A stretch of DNA of 10,356 nucleotides from DATJYV01 sp035499415. Lineage in GTDB: Bacteria > Bacteroidota > Ignavibacteria > UBA10030. Positions 6,118 through 10,356 of the stretch are shown here, in pieces. Numbering within the stretch: position 1 is the stretch's first letter; every line of letters starts with the position of its first letter. Under the pieces are notes generated by a model. It was not told the origin of the DNA. It saw only the letters and a program-made list of their open reading frames with translations, and ran no database searches. The translations under genes were made by a program, and so were the position numbers. The stretch lies in NCBI GenBank assembly GCA_035499415.1, contig DATJYV010000057.1, positions 1 through 10,356 of the forward strand, read 5' to 3'.

Positions 6118-6989
6118 AGACTCTGACGCGCAAGTTCCTTTTGATTCCGGCCTGGATGATGATATTGCCGCTGACGCTCCTGAGCCGTCAGGCGCGTGAA
6201 ATCACAGACATCTATCGACTTCCCGCCGGTACCCGGCAGGGATTCGAGCTGTGGATCGTCGACGGGAATTTGGTCCGCCGGGAGATCTATCCGCAATTCC
6301 TGTACGGGGGAAACGCCCAGCGTTATACGTTTATTCCGAAGAACGAAATATGGATCGACGATGCCACCGGTGTCGAGGAGTTCGAGTACACCGTGGCACA
6401 TGAGCTGCGCGAGCGAGACCTGATGGCGAAAGAAGGGTTGACGTACGAAGATGCTCATGACAGCGCGCTCGCGGTGGAGCGGACGATGCGTCTCGAGGAC
6501 ATTGCCGCGTCGGAGAAACACGAAACGGAAATACCCCTGGTCTCACCCGCAAGTTCCGATGGCTCGAGAGAAATTGCGGACCTTCCCGACTCCATCGAAC
6601 TCCGTTTTGTCTACCGGGCACTGTTGAGGCGCATCGACTCGATCTCGGTCTGGATTGTGGACGGGGCCGCCGTGCGTCGCGACATTTATCCCGACTTCGG
6701 CCTGAGCGGAAACGACCTGGCGTATAAATTCATCCCCGCCCGGGAAATTTGGATCGATAATCAGGTTTCGTGCGAAGAAACGGAGTTCTCCATCCAGACC
6801 GAGATGAAGGAGCGGTCGTACATCCTCCAAGGCAAGTCGTACGACGATGCGTACGAACAAGCAGTGACCGAGGTGACCAGGCAGCGCGTGGCGCTGGATG
6901 CGATTGCCCGCAAAAAGGCCGGCATCAAACTCACTCAGCCGCTGGAAAGGGAAAAGGGGACGGGTGACGAGGGAAGTCAAAAGCCGTAG
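6114..6989 (+). CDS. Exported two-repeat protein of unknown function, coupled to uraD
   Basis: 291 residues from the ATG at 6114, which overlaps the uraD stop (ATGA). The N-terminus (KTLTRK, then a hydrophobic run to about residue 23) looks like a signal peptide or anchor. The rest is an obvious internal duplication, residues ~46-126 and ~179-257. Shared elements are 'WIVDG', 'VRR(E/D)IYP', 'F...GN', 'Y.FIP..EIWID', then a helical 'E.E...(H/T)E(L/M)(R/K)ER' and 'Y(E/D)DA(H/Y)'. Copy 1 has His96-Glu97, Glu100 and His115, a zincin-like metal-site arrangement. Copy 2 keeps Glu230 and Glu233 but has Thr229 and Tyr247 in place of the histidines. I do not recognise a named family with certainty; similar WIVDG/EIWID-type domains occur in uncharacterised and phage-associated proteins as far as I recall. 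Peptidase-like or metal-binding function is a guess. The tail (270-291) is charged and probably disordered. Confidence 0.85.
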   Translation: MKTLTRKFLLIPAWMMILPLTLLSRQAREITDIYRLPAGTRQGFELWIVDGNLVRREIYPQFLYGGNAQRYTFIPKNEIWIDDATGVEEFEYTVAHELRERDLMAKEGLTYEDAHDSALAVERTMRLEDIAASEKHETEIPLVSPASSDGSREIADLPDSIELRFVYRALLRRIDSISVWIVDGAAVRRDIYPDFGLSGNDLAYKFIPAREIWIDNQVSCEETEFSIQTEMKERSYILQGKSYDDAYEQAVTEVTRQRVALDAIARKKAGIKLTQPLEREKGTGDEGSQKP

Positions 6990-7034
6990 CGGCTGCCCGT
7001 CGTCGGAACCAGGATTGTCGTAATTTAATTTCCC

Positions 7035-7055
7035 TTTCACTTTTCACATTTCACT
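7035..7055. repeat. Heptanucleotide tandem repeat TTTCACW
   Basis: Three contiguous, nearly identical units (TTTCACT, TTTCACA, TTTCACT), followed by diverged units CACCCAC and TTTAATT to 7069. They fill the middle of the 93-base spacer before the metallophosphoesterase gene. No ribosome binding site is visible between the tract and the TTG start. Confidence 0.5.
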
Positions 7056-7082
7056 CACCCACTTTAATTTCCGCCGAGCCAC

Positions 7083-8240
7083 TTGTCCCGCCGCGCAGTC
7101 CAGTTCATCATCTTCTTCTCCATCTTCGTTTCGGTCTACACCCTCGTCAATTCGTACATCTTTCTTCGCGGCTGGGAAGTCGTTCCAAAAGAATGGCACT
7201 CGTGGTATGCGGTTCTCTTTGTCGTGCTGGCCTATTCGTTTCTGCTCGGACGCGTCCTTGAACGCCTGACAATATCCTGGTTCAGCGCCGCCCTCGTCTG
7301 GGTGGGGTCGTACTGGCTTGCCGCAATGGTCTACCTCCTCCTGTCGCTGTATGCCATCGACATTCTTCGTTTGATAAACCACGTCGTCCCGATCTTTCCG
7401 CCGGTTTTCAATCGCGCCCCCCGAACGACGGCACAGATCGTCGCCGTTATCCTCGGCGCTCTTGTCCTTGTCGTCGTTGTCGCGGGACACCTCAATGCCT
7501 CGAATCCCCGCATCCGCAAATTGGACATCAGCATTCCCAAGAATTCGCGTGCCCTGAAATCGCTCAACATCGTTGCGGCGTCGGATATTCACCTCGGTAC
7601 GATCATCGGCCGTCGGAAGCTCGACCGCATCGTGTCACAGATCAATTCGCTCAGTCCCGACCTCGTGCTCCTGCCGGGAGACATCTTTGACGAGGACATC
7701 GGGCCCGTCATAAAGAAAAACCTGGGAGAAATGCTGAGGTCGATCCGGTCGAAGTACGGCGTCATCGCCGTCACGGGGAATCACGAATACATCGGCGGCG
7801 TTGAACCGGCCTGCTCCTACATGACCGCACATGGAATTCTTGTGCTCCGGGACGCGGTGACGACCATCGGTGACAGCGTCCTGGTCGTCGGACGGGAAGA
7901 CAGAAGCATTTCGGGATTTGCAGGGAAAAAAAGAAAGAGTCTGGATGAGATCCTGGCCGGCGTGGACAAATCGTATCCGATCATCCTGATGGACCACCAG
8001 CCGTTCACGTTGGATGAAGCGGTGGCGAACGGAGTCGACTTTCAGATTTCGGGCCACACGCATCATGGGCAGATATGGCCCTTCGGGTACATCGCCCGAA
8101 AAATCTACGAGGTGAGTTGGGGATACAAAAAGAAGGGTTCGACGCACATCTACGTTTCATGCGGCGTCGGAACCTGGGGTCCGCCGGTTCGTACGGGGAA
8201 CCGGCCGGAGATCGTCAATGTGAGAGTGAAGTTTCAGTAA
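7083..8240 (+). CDS. Membrane-anchored calcineurin-type metallophosphoesterase
   Basis: 385 residues. The N-terminal ~135 carry about four membrane helices (roughly 6-27, 41-57, 64-92, 115-136). A calcineurin-like phosphoesterase domain of the YkuE/YaeI type follows from about 160. Dimetal motifs in order are 'ASDIHLG' (Asp168, His170), 'LLPGDIFDED' (Asp200), 'TGNHEY' (Asn233, His234), 'MDHQP' (His305) and 'SGHTHHGQIWP' (His325, His327). Relatives hydrolyse phosphodiester bonds or lipid-linked pyrophosphates such as UDP-diacylglucosamine; the substrate here cannot be read from sequence. The start is the TTG at 7083: the frame is closed by TAA at 7065 and the first in-frame ATG (residue 82) would remove helices. 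No SD is seen. No functional link to the purine genes is evident. Confidence 0.9.
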   Translation: MSRRAVQFIIFFSIFVSVYTLVNSYIFLRGWEVVPKEWHSWYAVLFVVLAYSFLLGRVLERLTISWFSAALVWVGSYWLAAMVYLLLSLYAIDILRLINHVVPIFPPVFNRAPRTTAQIVAVILGALVLVVVVAGHLNASNPRIRKLDISIPKNSRALKSLNIVAASDIHLGTIIGRRKLDRIVSQINSLSPDLVLLPGDIFDEDIGPVIKKNLGEMLRSIRSKYGVIAVTGNHEYIGGVEPACSYMTAHGILVLRDAVTTIGDSVLVVGREDRSISGFAGKKRKSLDEILAGVDKSYPIILMDHQPFTLDEAVANGVDFQISGHTHHGQIWPFGYIARKIYEVSWGYKKKGSTHIYVSCGVGTWGPPVRTGNRPEIVNVRVKFQ

Positions 8241-8356
8241 GCGAGCGATTTGCTGTTAGCGTTTGGCGGTTCGCAGGTGGTGCTTCAAAAGTGCTTGCGC
8301 GGCCGATTCTCTGTTGCTGAGAGCCAGATCAAGACTCAACACGATCCGTTCAAACT

Positions 8357-8391
8357 CTCCCTCCTCACTCCTTATCCTTAATCCATTTTCC
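8357..8391. repeat. Degenerate pyrimidine-rich heptanucleotide repeat, CTNAYYC-like
   Basis: Units CTCCCTC, CTCACTC, CTTATCC, TTAATCC and ATTTTCC follow in register within the 177-base spacer between the metallophosphoesterase and RidA genes. Divergence is high, so the periodicity could partly reflect pyrimidine richness. The first two units resemble the CTGACTC heptad at 475-509. Confidence 0.35.
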
Positions 8392-8417
8392 TCAACTATC
8401 TTACATCCGGAGCCGCC

Positions 8418-8873
8418 ATGCGCCCCTATCGATTCTTTCTCTTTCTGATGGTTTTGACTTTCCAGGTCTGTTTTGCCCAGGAGAAAGCCACCCCTCGCAC
8501 GGTAATCAATCTACCACGCCCGGCAGGTCTGGCGCAGGTTCCTTTCAGTGACGGCGTTCTTGTCGGCAATACGCTCTATATTTCAGGCCGTCTCGGGCTC
8601 GACCCCAAGACGGGGTCCGTTCCGGTCGACGTCGATGAAGAGATCAAGCTTCTCCTGGATGCCGTGGGCAATGTTCTTGCTGAAGCCAGAATGTCGATGG
8701 ACGATCTTGTGAGCGTTCAGATCTTCTGCACCGATCTCGGACTGTACGACAAATTCAACAAGGCGTATCGCGAGCGGTTCAAAGCGGACTTTCCTGCGCG
8801 TGCGTTCATCGGCGCAAGCGCACTTCTGCGCGGCGCGCATTTTGAATTGCTCGGAGTAGCGGTTAAGGGATAA
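8418..8873 (+). CDS. RidA/YjgF/UK114-family protein with signal peptide
   Basis: 151 residues. Residues 1-20 form a clear Sec signal peptide (RPYRFFLFLMVLTF..., cleavage likely at 'CFA-QE'), so the mature ~131-residue domain should be periplasmic. RidA-family proteins hydrolyse reactive enamine/imine intermediates, although many branches have unknown substrates. Family marks seen are 'VPFSDGVLVGNTLYISGRLGLDPKTG' (41-66), 'NVLAEARMSMDDLVSVQIFCTDL' (85-107), 'PARAFIGAS' with Arg128 at the position of the substrate-binding Arg of E. coli RidA, and 'GAHFELLGVAV' with Glu143 matching the conserved Glu. GGAG at 8409-8412, five bases before the ATG, supports the start. Export sets it apart from cytoplasmic RidA and from RutC of pyrimidine catabolism. 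Its link to the ureide genes is by neighbourhood only and is weak. Confidence 0.9.
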   Translation: MRPYRFFLFLMVLTFQVCFAQEKATPRTVINLPRPAGLAQVPFSDGVLVGNTLYISGRLGLDPKTGSVPVDVDEEIKLLLDAVGNVLAEARMSMDDLVSVQIFCTDLGLYDKFNKAYRERFKADFPARAFIGASALLRGAHFELLGVAVKG

Positions 8874-8901
8874 CTGCTGCGTTATGAAGCGGGGGATCCG
8901 T

Positions 8902-9102
8902 TCAGTACGGACGGGGTCCGCGCAGGATTCTGGCCGGGAGAAACAAAAGGGCGCGAATGAATTCCAGCACGCCTTCCACTGCGATCCCAACGAGCCTGAA
9001 CGGAAGGAGCATGACCCAGACGATCGGATAAAGGAAGAGCGCGGCGACCGCGATGGGCCAGCAGAAGAAGAGCACGACGAGCCAGAGAAGGAACTTGATC
9101 AT
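8902..9102 (-). CDS. Small two-helix membrane protein, unknown function
   Basis: 66 residues on the minus strand. Two hydrophobic stretches, about 2-34 ('KFLLWLVVLFFCWP...', '...LYPIVWVMLLPF') and 38-55, are followed by a short basic tail 'ARILRGPRPY'. Aromatic residues and prolines at helix ends make this look like a real membrane protein rather than a chance frame, and short proteins of this style are widespread. No SD precedes the ATG at 9102. It converges with the RidA gene with a 28-base gap. The opposite-strand frame over the same bases is a charged shadow. Confidence 0.65.
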   Translation of the reverse strand: MIKFLLWLVVLFFCWPIAVAALFLYPIVWVMLLPFRLVGIAVEGVLEFIRALLFLPARILRGPRPY

Positions 9103-9192
9103 TGCAGAGAAAGGTGGTTGATTGGTGATTGATTGAAAGGTCCGTTGATTACCGGCGATTATTCAGAATGGAGGATTTCCCATTCGGCTCCA

Positions 9193-9390
9193 TCATTGAG
9201 TCGCGTACCCTCCTCGTAACAGTTTACGCAGTTCGGCCGCAAGTGTTTCGCGAGCGCCCTGGATGAAATCTTCGTAAAACGCAAGACAGTGCTCTCTCTC
9301 AACCTCGTTTCTTAACCCCAACCCTTCGCTCCAGAGATTGTCGAACGCACGAATTATTCCGACTTTCTGCCCGCGGATTTGCGCGAAGCC
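9193..9390 (-). other. Protein-like open frame past the ClC 3' end (gene remnant or frameshifted tail)
   Basis: On the minus strand a frame opens after a TAA at 9391-9393 and runs to a TGA at 9193-9195. It reads like real protein, including 'IIRAFDNLWSEGLGLRNEVE' and 'LAFYEDFIQGARETLAAELRK', which has the pattern of amphipathic helices. There is no ATG or GTG; the only plausible start is the TTG at 9319-9321, giving 42 residues. The frame overlaps the last 37 bases of the ClC gene in the -1 frame, so a frameshift could append it to ClC. It could also be a decayed separate gene or chance. I do not recognise a family. Confidence 0.35.
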
Positions 9391-10355
9391 TTACGGACTC
9401 CCCCCTTGATTTGCCCGGAGAGGGTACGAACCTTCTTGAGGAGTTGCAAATCCTTGCCATAGTACGTCTGAGAAACCGACTCCAAATCTTTACCGAGCTC
9501 GACATCAAGGGATGAAGATTTTGAGACGGAGAGGACTTGTGATGGGTAAACGCTCCTGTGCCCTGTGAAGAGAAAACTGATGACGCAAGCGACAGTGGCG
9601 TATGGAGCTATGGCAGAGCCGAACATGTCCATTGCGAGAATACTGGCTGCAATCGGCGTGTTGGCGGCGCCCGCAAGAACGCTCACAAGTCCTATGGCGG
9701 AAAAGGTTGCGATATTGAGGCCCGACAGCCGGGCGAATAGATTACCGGCCGCAGACCCTATGAAGAAAATCGGCGTTACAATGCCGCCGCTTCCCCCGAA
9801 GCCGAGTGTCACGCCCGTGAAGACGGGCTTGAGAAGGAACGCGTACCACTCGGTGGGTTCGCCGCGGAGGCATGATTCAATCGACGAGAGGCCGAGGCCC
9901 AGATACTTGGGAGAAAAGAGAAATGAGAGCCCGACGAGGACCGCTCCTCCCATGATTGCTTTGAGGGGCGGCCAGAGCTTGACCTTGCCCGAAACAAATT
10001 TTCCGAAATTGAGCGACTCGATCAGCAAAATCGAGCAGAGTCCGAAAAAAATCCCGGACGCCATGACCTTGAGCATAAATCCCTCTGAAAAGGTCGGAAC
10101 GAGACTCATCGGTTCATGGAAATAGGTGATGCCAAGCGATGAGGATACCTCGTACGACGTGATTCCTGCGATGAACGAAGGGAGAAGGACCTCGTAGAGG
10201 ATGGACCCCACGAAGAGGACTTCGACGCCAAAGATCGACCCCGCGATCGGAGTGCCGAAGACTGCCGCAAATCCGGCGCTGATTCCGCAGATGACCAGTT
10301 TCTTCCGGTCGTGGCCGTCGAAGCGAAGAATATCGCTCAGGAGCGATGTCAGGCC
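9354..10355 (-). CDS. ClC-family chloride channel/antiporter, 5' truncated at window edge
   Basis: The minus-strand frame is open from the right edge to the TAA at 9354-9356, giving the last 333 residues; the GTG at 10211 is internal. Integral inner-membrane Cl- channel or Cl-/H+ exchanger. Visible family features: 'GISAGFAAVFGTPIAGSIF' then 'EVL' near residues 23-46, 'LKPVFTGVTLGFGGSGGIVTPIFFIGSAAGN' at about 176-206 (GIVTP is the GxFxP-type anion site), 'GLVSVLAGAANTPIAASILAMDMFG' at about 222-246, and 'HRSVYPSQ' near 266 with the conserved Tyr region. The GSGIP-type and GKxGP segments, including the gating Glu, lie upstream outside the window. After the last helix (~265) there is a ~60-residue basic, Ser/Lys-rich tail instead of CBS domains. 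Confidence 0.93.
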   Translation of the reverse strand, partial: GLTSLLSDILRFDGHDRKKLVICGISAGFAAVFGTPIAGSIFGVEVLFVGSILYEVLLPSFIAGITSYEVSSSLGITYFHEPMSLVPTFSEGFMLKVMASGIFFGLCSILLIESLNFGKFVSGKVKLWPPLKAIMGGAVLVGLSFLFSPKYLGLGLSSIESCLRGEPTEWYAFLLKPVFTGVTLGFGGSGGIVTPIFFIGSAAGNLFARLSGLNIATFSAIGLVSVLAGAANTPIAASILAMDMFGSAIAPYATVACVISFLFTGHRSVYPSQVLSVSKSSSLDVELGKDLESVSQTYYGKDLQLLKKVRTLSGQIKGGVRKASRKSAGRKSE

Positions 10356-10356
10356 T

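Noticed and set aside
8312..8326. Short inverted repeat (CTCT...AGAG) after the metallophosphoesterase gene
   Set aside because: Four-base stem only, expected by chance.
8908..8920. CGGAC-GGG-GTCCG hairpin between RidA and the small membrane gene
   Set aside because: A perfect 5-bp stem, but it lies within the end of the small coding region and lacks a T-run on either side.
9565..10125. 186-residue plus-strand open frame opposite ClC
   Set aside because: Shadow of the ClC gene, whose membrane motifs are unmistakable.

Overview
The window looks like a chromosomal segment from an FCB-group bacterium (Bacteroidota/Ignavibacteria-like). The main reason is the partial gene at the left edge, which ends in a type IX secretion (T9SS) C-terminal sorting domain with the 'NYPNPFN' signature common in Ignavibacteria and relatives. 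Base composition is moderately GC-rich. Several genes lack a clear Shine-Dalgarno sequence or use GTG/TTG starts. This placement is an inference from one domain and general style, not a phylogeny.

The core (577-6117) is a purine/ureide catabolism locus. A guanine deaminase (guaD, minus strand) is divergently arranged from a plus-strand series: a DUF2652 nucleotide-cyclase-homology protein, a dihydroorotase-type allantoinase (allB), a TsdA-like diheme c-type cytochrome, allantoicase (alc) and OHCU decarboxylase (uraD). GuaD makes xanthine from guanine. UraD converts OHCU to S-allantoin, AllB makes allantoate, and Alc makes ureidoglycolate plus urea. The middle steps (xanthine to urate to 5-hydroxyisourate to OHCU) and the final steps (ureidoglycolate lyase, urease) are not in the window. 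The exported cytochrome, one base after allB and ahead of alc, suggests that an oxidation in the pathway may feed electrons to the respiratory chain. That is a hypothesis.

uraD overlaps by 4 bases a gene for an exported protein of unknown function. It is built of two copies of one domain; copy 1 carries an HE-x2-ER...H arrangement and copy 2 has lost both histidines. This protein is the best candidate here for something undescribed.

The right half holds a four-helix membrane protein with a C-terminal calcineurin-type metallophosphoesterase, an exported RidA/YjgF-family protein, a 66-residue two-helix membrane protein (minus strand), and the 3' two-thirds of a ClC-type chloride channel/antiporter (minus strand, running off the right edge). 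Just past the ClC stop, an open frame reads like protein but has no good start of its own.

At a smaller scale, four of the larger spacers carry degenerate short tandem repeats of 7 or 8 bases (CTGAYTC/GARTCAG, TYAYCCRA, TTTCACW, CTNAYYC). They resemble the short tandemly repeated repetitive sequences of other bacteria. No tRNA, rRNA, CRISPR array or insertion sequence was seen.
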